Part shown: piece by piece, positions 35,264 to 45,013 of the stretch
Numbering within the stretch: the first letter of the stretch is position 1
How the letters are laid out: the number at the start of each line of letters is the position of its first letter
Assembly (NCBI GenBank): GCA_036897095.1
Contig: JAYMSP010000638.1
Location: forward strand, 1 to 45,013
Direction of reading: 5' to 3'
DNA: 45,013 bases
Source: Plantago elongata
Lineage: Eukaryota; Streptophyta; Magnoliopsida; Lamiales; Plantaginaceae
Program-made: the position numbers and the translations under genes
Notes under the pieces: generated by a model
The model's database searches: none
What the model was told of the DNA's origin: nothing
Seen by the model: only the letters and a program-made list of their open reading frames with translations

Positions 35264-35714
35264 GTAAGCTCAACAGATTACTAGTCATTCAACACGTATT
35301 GTATTGTCTTTGTCGTTTACATTCACTAGAATCAATGAATTTCTTAATTCCTCAACTGATACGTAACGTCGTGGCAAAGTTCCTTAATTTGTCAATTGTT
35401 GCCATTATATTGTCCTATTTCGATATTATTGTTGTCTAGTCTACTTTTAGTAATATATACTGCCTTGATTTTATCCAATTACATTTCTAAGCTTAGCAAT
35501 TTTCAGATACTGATGAGTAGTAAGTTTTTTTAGTTCCTTCTCCATTTCGTATACTGCCTGATTTTACCAATAAATCTGTAAACGTAGCGATTTTTGGATA
35601 GTTATGAGTCTTATCAGTTATGACTGATGAATATAGTTTTGGTTCCTTGTATGTTTGTTTACTAGATGAATTATTAGTTACTGTTTTGAATTTTAGGGAA
35701 TCTGTGCCTTTCAG
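35264..35714 (+). other. Possible 5' UTR intron of the ceramidase gene
   Basis: GTAAGCT after TTCATG at 35263 would be a donor and CCTTTCAG ending at 35714 an acceptor, leaving GTACGTAAGTG before the start codon at 35726. The intervening sequence is T-rich, as plant introns are. Inferred only from splice signals. Confidence 0.4.
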
Positions 35715-35725
35715 GTACGTAAGTG

Positions 35726-38700
35726 ATGGATAGTTCGATTAGGGTGATGTGGTTGCCGATTTTGTTGGTGCTGGTGGTGGTACAGAATGGTAGAGGGGTA
35801 GAATCAGCTTCTGAGTACTTAATTGGGCTTGGAAGCTATGATATAACGGGGCCAGCGGCCGATGTTAACATGATGGGCTATGCTAACACAGAGCAGGTAG
35901 CTTCGGGTGTTCACTTCAGGTTGAGAGCTCGGGCTTTCATTGTGGCGGAGCCACACGGGAACCGTGTCCTGTTTGTGAATCTTGATGCTTGTATGGCGTC
36001 ACAGCTTGTCACAATCAAGGTCTTGGAGAGATTGAAGGCGAGGTAGTTGTGGCATAATGTATAATTTGATGTTGGGAGTATATGTAAGATGATGGATGAT
36101 GTTTTGCAATTGATTTCGGATGTTTGTGTTGTTGCTGCTATGCCAGGTATGGAGATCTCTACACGGAAAATAATGTTGGTATAAGTGGTATTCACACCCA
36201 TGCTGGCCCTGGAGGTTATCTTCAATATGTTGTTTATATTGTTACTTCCCTTGGATTTGTGCGTCAATCATTTGATGCTCTTGTTGATGGCATCGAACAA
36301 ACTGTCATACGAGCTCATGATAACCTTCGACCCGGATCAGTTTTTGTGAAAACAGGTGATGAACTTGATCACGCTCTTGCTTTTACTTGTTAGTTTGTGT
36401 GAAATATTACTCTGGGTGGCTGAGCATGACAGTTCTGTGTTGAATAATGTTTGATCACGCTCTTGTTTTTACTTGTTAGTTTGTGTGAAATATTACTCTG
36501 GGTGGCTGAGCATGACAGTTCTGTGTTGAATAATGTTTGATTTAGATATTTGCATCATTGCCTTGTCCAGATGAAATTCAGTAATTACACCTTTATTATA
36601 ATGTAAGAGTTACAGGGGCCTTATTCCCATCAGAAATCTCTGAGGCACCATTATGTTTTATAATCAATATAGATAAGAATGCTTGTTGTATTCGTTAACA
36701 AGTTTGACAAATGACAACCTTAACAACACCCTCCACATGTACCTTCCCACCATCCGATACAAACAAAACCTCTTTGTGCCTTTCTATCTCTCACAGAATT
36801 AATTTCTTTTTCTACTTTAGAAGATTTTTTATGGTGGACCTATACGTGTTTGTTTGGATCATGTTGTGTCAGTGTAGCTGCAAACTGAGCGTCCGAGTTC
36901 GATTATGGTAGATTTTATACTTGTTGATATTTGTAGCTTTTCTAAATCCATTATGCTTTCAGGTCTCGGATAATGTAGACCATGGACCACTGTGTGGTTA
37001 TCTCACGTATTTGATTATATTAACAGGGGAGCTGTTAGATGCTGGTGTGAACCGTAGTCCAAGTGCTTATCTCAACAACCCTGCAGAAGAACGTAGTAAA
37101 TATAAGTATAATGTCGATAAAGACATGACCTTACTAAAATTTGTTGATGATGAATGGGGACCAGTAGGTAGCTTCAATTGGTTTGCAACCCACGGAACTT
37201 CTATGAGCCGTACAAATTCATTAATTAGTGGGGACAATAAAGGAGCTGCGGCACGCTTTATGGAAGATTGGTTTGAACAGGAGAGCGGTAAACACTCTGA
37301 AGCTTTCACTAGTCCCCGAAGAGTCTCAAACATTATTCCAGTAGTTGAAGACAACCGTAAGTCTACTCTTACAACTAAGTTTGTTTAGAATTACGGGAAC
37401 TAAAATTGAGAGTTATATATTGGTAAACATGGTCTAGGGAAGTGTGAGATGTTTATTGATACTATTCTTGAACTCTTTAATTTATGATTGTAATTTTGAA
37501 GTAACTGATTAAGTTTCTGGGTTGTGTGGATGCAGATCATGAGTTACTAGAGCTTGCATCTTCATTTGAATCTTTGTCAGGCAAACCAACCACCAAATTT
37601 ATGAGCATTTCCAGACGTGTAAGGAGTGCTCTCAGACAGGCAGATAAGCCTAGATTTGTATCAGCATTTTGTCAAACCAACTGCGGTGATGTTAGTCCGA
37701 ATGTTCTGGGTGCCTTCTGCACTGATACAGGCTTACCTTGTGACTTTAATCACAGCACGTGTGGTGGAAAGAATGAGTTGTGCTATGGCCGCGGACCAGG
37801 GTGCGTACAGATTCCATGTAAATACATGTGAATGAATTCCCTGTTTCTCTTTGCTTTTTGAATATGATTCTGGTTTATATGCAATCTCATCTCTCAATTG
37901 CTTCATTTCAGATATCCAGATGAATTTGCAAGCACACGTATTATCGGAGAAAGACAATACACAAAAGCAGTGGAACTTTTTACTACAGCATCAGAGAAAT
38001 TAACTGGGAAGATTGATTATCGCCACACTTATCTTGATTTGTCCAAACTTAATGTAACAATTCCCAAACAAGGAGGAGGTACAAATGTTGTCAAAACTTG
38101 TCCCGCAGCAATGGGATTCGCTTTTGCTGCTGGAACAACTGATGGACCAGGGGCTTTCGATTTTAAGCAAGGAGATAACAGTGTATGGTGGCCCTTATTT
38201 AATTATTTTTAATTTTGTGAATAGAACAGTATGGAAGCTTTACAGCAGTATCTGCATTTTCACATGAATAAAATGTTTCTATCTCCAGGGGAATGCATTC
38301 TGGAGACTGGTGCGCAACTTACTTAAAAATCCTAGTCAGGAGCAAGTGGACTGTCACAATCCAAAGCCCATTCTGCTTGATACTGGTGAAATGAAGCTGC
38401 CGTATGATTGGGCGGTCAGCTACTAACCCTCAGACTTTTTAGTTCCCGTTCGGAATTCTTGGAAATTTTCTTTTTACTTCCTAATTACTTCCATTATGGT
38501 ACAAGTGCCAGTTCACTAGTTAATTGTACCTTGACAGCCTGATATATCTTCAATTATAGCAATTGACATTGACTAGTATGTGTTTCTCCAAATTTCAGCC
38601 TTCAATACTTCCAATTCAGATTCTGAGGATAGGGCAGCTAGCCATCCTTTCTGTGCCTGGAGGTAGTAAACTTTAATTCGTTACTTTTGGTTTTGTGATC

Positions 38701-40246
38701 AGACAAGCATAGGTGCATGCATTTTGAAGTTTTGAGGATTTGATGGTTGGGATAAGATTTTTAGATACAAATCTGTATATTGTTAGATGTTTTATGGACT
38801 GCATCCATGTTTTTGCTTTAATATGAGGATTAAGTTTTAGACTTTTTATAGTAATTCATTGTCAAGCCACAGCACATTACCCTAAAGTTCCATACACTTG
38901 TTTGTTAGCATTTAACTGTATATTTTCACATCTAATGGATTGCATTTTCTTCAAAACATCAGAATTTACCACAATGGCGGGAAGGAGGCTCCGAGATGCT
39001 GTGAGAACAGTTCTGGCTACTGGAGGTACCAAAAATGTCCATGTTGTGATAGCTGGCTTGACCAACACGTACTCACAATACGTGACGACTTTTGAGGAGT
39101 ACCAGATACAGAGATATGAGGTCAGTCACTCAGGTGCTTTGTGATAGATAAAATTGTCCTGACAATTCATCACGTTCTAGGAAAATAAACTGATTTGAGG
39201 ATAGTTAGCATAGATGCTCAAAGAATAAGTAAACTGAGGTCAGCAAAAACTGCACGAGATGCTTAACATAATCTGCTCTCCCCGCTAGTCTGTATATTGT
39301 TTGTCCGTGTCGCATGTGTCAAATAGAGTTAATTCTGTCACTTCGCGTGTTCTTTTCATGACTCAGTAAGGTTCTTAATTCAATATTGTCAACATATTGG
39401 TGCATCAAGAATGTGAAGACCGTTCCATTTGTATCATTATGGATTAGTACTGCTGTCTTATTGTCTTTCATCATAGGTCTGCTAATAAGCATTATAACTG
39501 TTTTATGTGTTAACTTGCCAATGATCATTGTAGCATTGCAAGTTAATACAATGATTCCTTGAAAACTGAGACCATTTTGCTCATCAAGTTTATGCATATT
39601 TTAGCAATCTTTGCCCAAGACTAGTTAGTGATTTTAATTTAAGGTTTATTCTCTGGACATATTAATTTACAGTACAAGACACATTTATCTATTTCAGGGT
39701 GCCTCAACTTTGTTTGGACCACACACTCTTAGTGCATACATTCAGGAATTCACGAAGCTTGCATCTGCCCTAGTCAAGAACCAACCTGTTGAATCAGGTC
39801 CGCAGCCACCAGATCTGCTAAGCAAACAAATAAGCTTACTCACACCAGTCGTGGCGGATGGAACTCCAATTGGCATAAACTTTGGGGACGTGAGTTCAGA
39901 CGTCCCCAAGAACTCTACCTATAAGAGAGGTGATAACGTGACCGTAGTCTTCTGGTCAGCGTGTCCAAGAAACGACCTGATGACTGAAGGAACCTTTGCT
40001 CTGGTTGAAATTCTCAAACGTAAGGATACTTGGGAACCAGTCTATGATGATGATGATTTCTGCCTCCGGTTCATCTGGTCAAGACCGTCTAAATTTAGCA
40101 CCCGGAGCCATGCGACCATAGAATGGATAGTACCCGAGACAGCTGCTTCGGGTGTGTACAGAATCAGGCACTTTGGGGCCTCAAAGAGTTTTTTGGGATC
40201 CATCAAGCACTTTGCAGGTTCTTCCAGTGCGTTTGTGGTAGCATGA
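35726..40246 (+). CDS. NCER: Neutral ceramidase
   Basis: Nine exons: 35726-36042, 36147-36355, 37027-37356, 37536-37800, 37912-38182, 38289-38414, 38599-38662, 38963-39120, 39698-40246. All junctions are GT-AG and keep frame; total 2289 nt, 762 aa. The enzyme cleaves the amide bond of ceramide to sphingoid base and fatty acid. Residues about 6-24 form a hydrophobic signal peptide, so entry into the secretory pathway is expected. The mature start YLIGLGSYDITGPAADVNMM is a family hallmark. Zinc-ligand motifs are IHTHAGPG (H122, H124) and FATHGTSM (H231). The nucleophile region NCGDVSPNVLG puts the catalytic serine at S339. The last exon codes the C-terminal Ig-like domain. The length is typical for plant enzymes. 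Upstream GTG at 35723 is rejected in favour of ATG 35726. An 86-bp tandem duplication lies in intron 2. Confidence 0.94.
36365..36536. repeat. 86-bp tandem duplication in ceramidase intron 2
   Basis: TTGATCACGCTCTTG begins at 36365 and 36451. The two 86-bp units differ at one base in the region compared (GCTTTTA versus GTTTTTA). It starts ten bases inside the intron, just after the donor at 36356, and leaves the splice sites intact. Confidence 0.92.
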
Positions 40247-40702
40247 GATCACTTGTTCTGTTTATTTTATCTTAAATAGCTAGTTATGTAGATGGAAAAA
40301 ACACTGGCAGCAGGAACAAGTTTGATAGTTTCTCTGTCAGATCTTTACACCAAGTTTTATAGTTTCAGTAGTTTCTGTAAATTTCAACTGGAATTCAGAT
40401 TCTATGACCAAAGATGAAAGATTTACAATGTAAACTGTAAAGCTTCACTGGTGAATAGTGAAAACTAGAAATTGAGGTTTACTGTAAAGTTTCAGTAGTT
40501 TCTTTAAATTGAGGTTTTAAGCAGCTGAAGAAAACAACATAACTCCAGCAGAATTTCAGACTGCATTTATGGTTTGTTTGTAATAGTTCTGAAAGCGACA
40601 ATAAAACTAGAAATAATATGTAAAAGCTCAAAAATTCGCATTTCGAACTTGTACATTTTAACATGAACAGTTCGTCAAAGGAAAAAAAAAGAAAAAAAAA
40701 AT
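40247..40702. other. Ceramidase 3' flank
   Basis: Probable 3' untranslated region and intergenic sequence. Short sub-repeats of 'AGTTTCAGTAGTTTCT' occur at about 40361-40377 and 40488-40503. An A-rich run (GA9 GA9) ends at 40700, next to the inverted ceramidase fragment. Confidence 0.5.
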
Positions 40703-40984
40703 TGATCTCATGCTACCACAAACGCACTGGAAGAGCCTGCAATGTGCTTGATGGATCCCAAAAGACTCTTTGAGGCCCCAAAGCACCTGATTCTGTACAC
40801 CCCCGAAGCAGTTGTCTCGGGTACTATCCATTCTATGGTCGCATGGCTCGGGGTGCTAAGTTTAGACGGTCTTGACCAGATGAACCGGAGGCTGAAATCA
40901 TTGTCATCATAGATTGGTTCCCAAGAATCCTTACGTTTGAGAATTTTAACCAGAGCAAAGGTTCCTTCAGTCATCTTGGACACG
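40703..40984 (-). pseudogene. Inverted partial copy of the ceramidase last exon
   Basis: The minus strand matches about 39960-40254 of the ceramidase gene, from GTGTCCAAGA through the stop codon and 5 bases beyond. A 10-base deletion (AACGACCTGA of the parent) lies near its start. From MTEGTFALV to SSSAFVVA-stop the frame is uninterrupted; by my count about 77 of 88 residues match the parent (changes include E to K, C to S, R to P, H to C). It covers only the C-terminal Ig-like part, with no catalytic residues and no upstream exons, so it is a fragment. The match stops inside the exon rather than at a splice junction, and there is no poly-A tail, so segmental duplication fits better than a retrocopy. 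Confidence 0.9.
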
Positions 40985-41156
40985 AGAATGGATTAGGATA
41001 TTGTCGATACTCAATATAGGATTAGGATTCCTTTCATTAACTAAAGAATGAGAAAACAACAAATTCCTAAACAAAGTCAGGTTTGGACGATTAATTACGC
41101 CTAATTAAGCACTCTTTAAACCTTACAGGATTCGAGCTTCTTCTACTTCAGCAATC

Positions 41157-41164
41157 TATATATA
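41157..41164 (+). promoter_or_regulatory. TATA box of the SKP1-like gene
   Basis: TATATATA in CAATCTATATATACTCC lies 122 bp before the ATG at 41286. Confidence 0.55.
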
Positions 41165-41285
41165 CTCCAGCATCAACCTCAACTATTATCATAACCACAA
41201 TTACTTCCAATCCTTATTTAATTTACTACGTTCCTCTCTTCTGATTTTCTACCTCATCAATCAAACAAAACAAGACAAAACAATC

Positions 41286-41763
41286 ATGTCTTCATCTGAT
41301 GCTGTCAACAAGAAGATGGTTGTCCTAATGAGCTCCGAGGGTGAAACCTTCGAAGTCGAAGAAAAGGTCGCCGTCCAATCCAAAACCATTAAGAGCTTTG
41401 TTGAGAATTGTGGTGATGATGATTCCTGCAACTTCCCCTTGCTTGATGTCAGTGCCCCGGTTTTGGAAAAGGTCGTCGAGTATATGAAGCAGCATGCTGA
41501 CGACAACGCCTTGGCTGATCCGGAGGTGTCCAGGAAGAATTTGGACAAGTTTGATCAAGAGTTTGTCAAGGTGGAGCAGCACATGTTGTTCGAGATGCTT
41601 TTCGCTGCGAATTACTTGCACGTCGAGAAACTGTTAAGTTTGTTGTGCAGGATGGTATGAGGGTAAGTCCCCCGAAGAAATGCGCAAGGCGTTCAACATT
41701 GAAAACGACTATATGCCGGAGGAGGAGGATGTTCGCGGGGAGTACAACTGGGCTTATTTATAG
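41286..41763 (+). pseudogene. SKP1/ASK-like gene broken by a frameshift
   Basis: The frame opens with MSSSDAVNKKMVVLMSSEGE and follows the SKP1 family: an N-terminal BTB/POZ-like fold, a variable linker, FVKVEQHMLFEMLFAANYLH, then LLSLLC. It stops at TGA 41658 after 124 codons. One frame over, the sequence continues from GGT at 41662 as [19 protein letters not shown] and ends YNWAYL at TAG 41761, clearly the normal SKP1 C-terminus. The segment expected between (QTVADMI-like) is short and off-phase, so a small deletion seems to have removed several codons and shifted frame. SKP1 links cullin 1 to F-box proteins through its C-terminal helices, which the shift destroys. No plausible intron restores the frame. 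A truncated protein could still be made. The upstream TATA-like box is intact. Confidence 0.8.
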
Positions 41764-41903
41764 TTTTTCGTATTTCTCTTTTTGCTTTTTTTAATTTATC
41801 GAGAGCATCAATGTTTTAGTGGTTTGATCGTTCTTAGTGACTGTTTCTAATCCAAATGGACTCAATTTTCAGTTTTAATCCAAATAATTAAATAATTAAT
41901 TAG

Positions 41904-41904
<1 letters not shown>

Positions 41905-41950
<46 letters not shown>
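41905..41950. repeat. (TTA)n microsatellite
   Basis: About 15 uninterrupted trinucleotide units. Confidence 0.95.
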
Positions 41951-41995
41951 GTCACTGTTATTTTATAATGAAAACTTCGCATCTTTTACTTATAA

Positions 41996-43700
41996 TGTAG
42001 CGCCCCGATTTTTAAAAATACGAACTAAAAAAAATACGGCTTGCACTAGTTTTTGTGCTTTGAAATTCGACGAACTTAGACTTTGAAAATTAAAAATGTA
42101 GATTGACTACTTGATCGTCCATAAACATGATATATAAATTCTTGAAATAAGGTCTTGAACTAATATAAATATGCAATGGAATTAGAAATAATAAAATCTT
42201 GTAACAGTACTAAATCTTTGAAATCATGAAACTTAAATAATGTCAAGAATCTTCCTAATATTGATCACTGCTCTAGGAACACTCCACTCCAAGCTCAACA
42301 TCGAAACTAAAATTGATATTTTAAAAAGGGGTGAGTCGTGAACACTGACTGAGCAAGTATCCATGCACGTACCATGACTTAAGTTCTATCTTCATGACTT
42401 TTAAAGCTTTTAGTCTTGTTTAATGTAATGCAACATATGACTTGACCTGACATCTGACACTTAACACTTAACACTTAAACCTGATCTTTAACTTCTGAAA
42501 ATCTTAACTTTAACATGAAACTTGACTTGGAAACATACTTAAAATCTTAACATGATCATGAGCTCATTTAGCATTGTAAGGTACATCCCCGACTGATGGT
42601 GACCGCTTAACATGGATAGCCACGATTTGCTAGTTTTCTAGACGATGGTGACCACTAAACATGGATAGCCACGATTTGCTAGTTGCCTAGACGATGGTGA
42701 CCGCTTAACTTGAATATCCACGATTTATTAGTTGTCTAGCCGATGTTGACCGCTTAACTTGATTGATCTCGATTTGCTTGGAAGACCTTATTAGTCCATT
42801 TTTGATTTGACTTGAAATTGTATTTGACTTAACTTGAAATTTTAAATGACTTAAAAGCTTATTAATGCGAATGTATAATTTTAAACTTTAAACATATAAA
42901 TAGATAAATATGGTGTGTGTAAACATCAAACACCACCCACATATGAATGGATAAGAGATTACTACACAGTAGTACATGATACACAAGATCACATCAATAA
43001 CAGAATTAATATCATGAGCCAACTTGAAGAACTCACTACTAGACTAACTCGTGAATAGTATTAATTGATCAAACATGTTAACTTGATATGCACAACACAA
43101 CCATAACCAATCAGAACAAGCTCTTCATATTCAAATACAGGTGTGACACATATTACAATACCATGACAAGTTACAACAGCATAGATTTTACTAAACTCAT
43201 CATATAATAATCATTCAAATATCATAAACCATGAACCATAACTCAATCATGCACAATTAAAAAGAAACTTACAAAACTTATATATCCTAACATATATAAT
43301 ACACCCATAATTATGATAAAAGTCCAAGAGGAACTTGCCTTGAGGAAACATACGAGATGGCATTAATAAAAATGGTTTTGGAGAAACAGCTCTATTCGAT
43401 ACGATTTTCAGAATGACTCGGACTTCAAAACGGAGATCCCTCCGGTGAAAGTGTAGAATGGTGTGTTGGAAATCTTCTATCCAAAAATAAGCTGTATCCA
43501 ACGGTTATATGTCCGAAAATCGAGTTTTGAATACTGCTGCGTCTGACAGAATTTTAAGCGCGAAAAGGGTCTTTTTGACTAAATATGTTTTATTTCAAAA
43601 GCTCTAATGATTGTGGAAGAAGATTTGGGTTTGAAGGGGACTTTAACAATATGTGGACTTGAACTTTTGATAAGTAATGGGTTGGACAGAAGCTACAAGA
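41996..43700 (+). mobile_element. Probable Ty3-type LTR or solo LTR remnant
   Basis: It begins TGTAGCGCCCCGATTTTT, a start I associate with plant Ty3-type LTRs. No large open frame occurs for 1.7 kb. The 49-bp tandem array lies inside, and the right part (43380-43580) has an LTR-like pattern (CTCGGACTTCAAAACGGAG). I found no primer binding site or polypurine tract, and the right boundary is a guess. Confidence 0.35.
42595..42785. repeat. 49-bp tandem array, four copies
   Basis: GATGGTGACC (GATGTTGACC in the last copy) begins at 42595, 42644, 42693 and 42742, an exact 49-bp period. Units share CGCTTAAC(A/T)TG and CACGATTTGCTAGTT. Divergence increases from left to right. Confidence 0.92.
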
Positions 43701-43769
43701 GATAGTTCGTTGTAATCTTGACTACCTTTTCATCTAGTATGTCAGGATTATAAGAGCCAAGCCAAGATT

Positions 43770-45013
43770 TATAGGTATGAGTCAAAATCACGAGTCAAGA
43801 CCACAAGGAGGAGATATCTATCACTAGCAATAGATATGCTCCTTATGGCAACGAAATCAAAACTACTCATAGCTAGCTCTATTAGTATAACTAGGAGCCA
43901 AAACTCAAGGAGGCTGGAACATCCAGTCAAAATTAATACAGACCCAAGCCTTTCTTGCCCAAAAACAAGGCACAGAGCCATAAAAGAGCCTCACATAAAC
44001 GCCTACCAAGTCGAGGACTAATGTTACACAAAATACAACGACATGACTGCCTCAAAGCTACTAAAGCCAAAAAACTTCTAGCCAAAGGATATACAAGTAA
44101 ACCTATCCAATTTACAAAGAGGTCTATGAGGTAAACCAAAACCAAATCTATAAAAACACTAGCATGAATCCTAAGAACGAAATTCATCTCGACAGCCAAA
44201 TTGAGACCATGACTCCCGGCAAACACATGTACCATCAGCACAAAAGAGCAACCAAAAAGGTGAACAAAAGTATCACAAACCCAATGGATGGTCATGAGAA
44301 AGCATGGGTGGACCAGGCAACTAGCCTTAAGAGCTTGAGGTTAGGAAAAAGCAAAGCCAGATGCTTGCATCTAACATCAGGTCTTTCATGACACCATGGC
44401 ATCATCAAGTGAAAATGCTCTCTTCCATGGGACAGCGGAAAATCACTTCTCCTATACCTCTTAGCTCTTAACTTTAGTTGTCTAAACACCACACATACTC
44501 CCACAAACATAGTCCCTATCCACTGGAGATCAACCCAACCTGTGACATCCAAAGAAAAAGTTCAGGGGTTAGAAAAATATACAGCACCACACTCCACCCA
44601 GTTGCCACCAATCTTAGTACCCATCATTGAGAACCTGCCAAGAGAGCCCATGAATAAGCTGCTTACATGACACCTATGAAGCTCACCTGTAAACCTGAAC
44701 TTGAAAAATATTAGATCAAAAACATCTCTCAATTCTTATTACACTCTCAGAATAATCATAGTTCAAGCAACACAATAGCACATAACAATCATATGAACTA
44801 CAACACTCTAGAAGCAACATACCCATTAACCATTATGACATAAGGAAGACCACTTCTATCATGATACAAGAAATTCCTAATAGGTAAAGGGAAATTAATA
44901 GGACTGTAAGAACCTGTCCTACCAGATAAAAGAGCTTTCGAGGCTAAAGCATCAGCCACTGAGTTGCCTTCCCTAAAATATGCTTAAAGGAAGCATTCAG
45001 ACCCTTCCCAATA
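43770..45013 (-). mobile_element. LINE-like element remnant with RNase H end
   Basis: The right edge of the window, read on the minus strand, encodes REGNSVADALASKALL at about 44980-44930, a close match to the C-terminal RNase H motif (F-R-E-G-N-x-V-A-D-x-L-A) of plant LINE-type reverse transcriptases. Just before it, AAGCATATTTTAGG lacks one T relative to the expected KHIFREG frame, so the copy is frameshifted. The minus-strand sequence downstream (44800-43770) has several broken frames and looks like degraded C-terminal and 3' untranslated sequence. The element continues beyond the window. No poly-A end was identified, so the left boundary is approximate. Confidence 0.5.

Noticed and set aside
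40708-40983. Functional small gene encoding only a ceramidase Ig-like domain
   Set aside because: It starts at a non-ATG codon or at an internal Met, lacks a signal peptide and catalytic part, and begins in mid-exon; a duplicated fragment is the simpler reading.
44164-44391. 75-codon plus-strand frame
   Set aside because: It is antisense to the LINE-like remnant and has no recognised motif.

Overview
The window reads as nuclear chromosomal DNA of a flowering plant, most likely a eudicot. It is AT-rich, its genes are split by GT-AG introns, and its recognisable genes are plant families: a WIP-type zinc-finger factor, a ZTP29-like ZIP metal transporter, a chlorophyllase, a plant neutral ceramidase and an SKP1/ASK-like gene. 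Between them lie degraded class I and class II transposable elements. I cannot name the species from sequence alone. There is no sign of operons, CRISPR arrays or organelle gene content.

Layout. Positions 1-8900 are repeat-rich: a coding-like remnant with a frameshift (880-1220), a fold-back element with a 9-bp target duplication (1499-1608), a 304-bp tandem duplication (2176-2783), Stowaway-type MITEs (4358-4633, 8378-8623) and a run of TRIM-like terminal repeats (5946-6600). The WIP zinc-finger gene is at 8944-11496 (+, two exons). From 11500 to 22400 there are no intact genes. This stretch holds a 1.16-kb long-inverted-repeat element (11819-12981), a probable LTR fragment, an unrecognised composite repeat with a CACTA-like end inside it (14805-17975), a tRNA-derived SINE with an internal duplication, and a retroelement 3' end (21845-22400). 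A ZTP29-like transporter occupies 23264-27361 (-, twelve exons, 279 codons). A second copy of the unrecognised repeat lies at 28015-29280, followed by small MITEs and SINE-like sequences. A chlorophyllase gene lies at 31922-34550 (+, two exons) with a 1.05-kb transposon in its intron. A neutral ceramidase gene lies at 35726-40246 (+, nine exons, 762 aa). Just downstream is an inverted fragment of the ceramidase last exon (40703-40984), then an SKP1-like gene broken by a frameshift (41286-41763). The right end (42000-45013) is retroelement-derived: a probable Ty3-type LTR with 49-bp internal tandem repeats, then LINE-like RNase H remnants on the minus strand.

The genes do not form a pathway. 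The two lipid/pigment hydrolases (chlorophyllase, ceramidase) are neighbours on the same strand but have separate known roles. The main points of interest are a stop codon that cuts a still recognisable C-terminal tail off the chlorophyllase, the inverted ceramidase exon copy that keeps its reading frame, the frameshifted SKP1 copy beside it, and a two-copy repeat family that carries a conserved short peptide and that I cannot assign.
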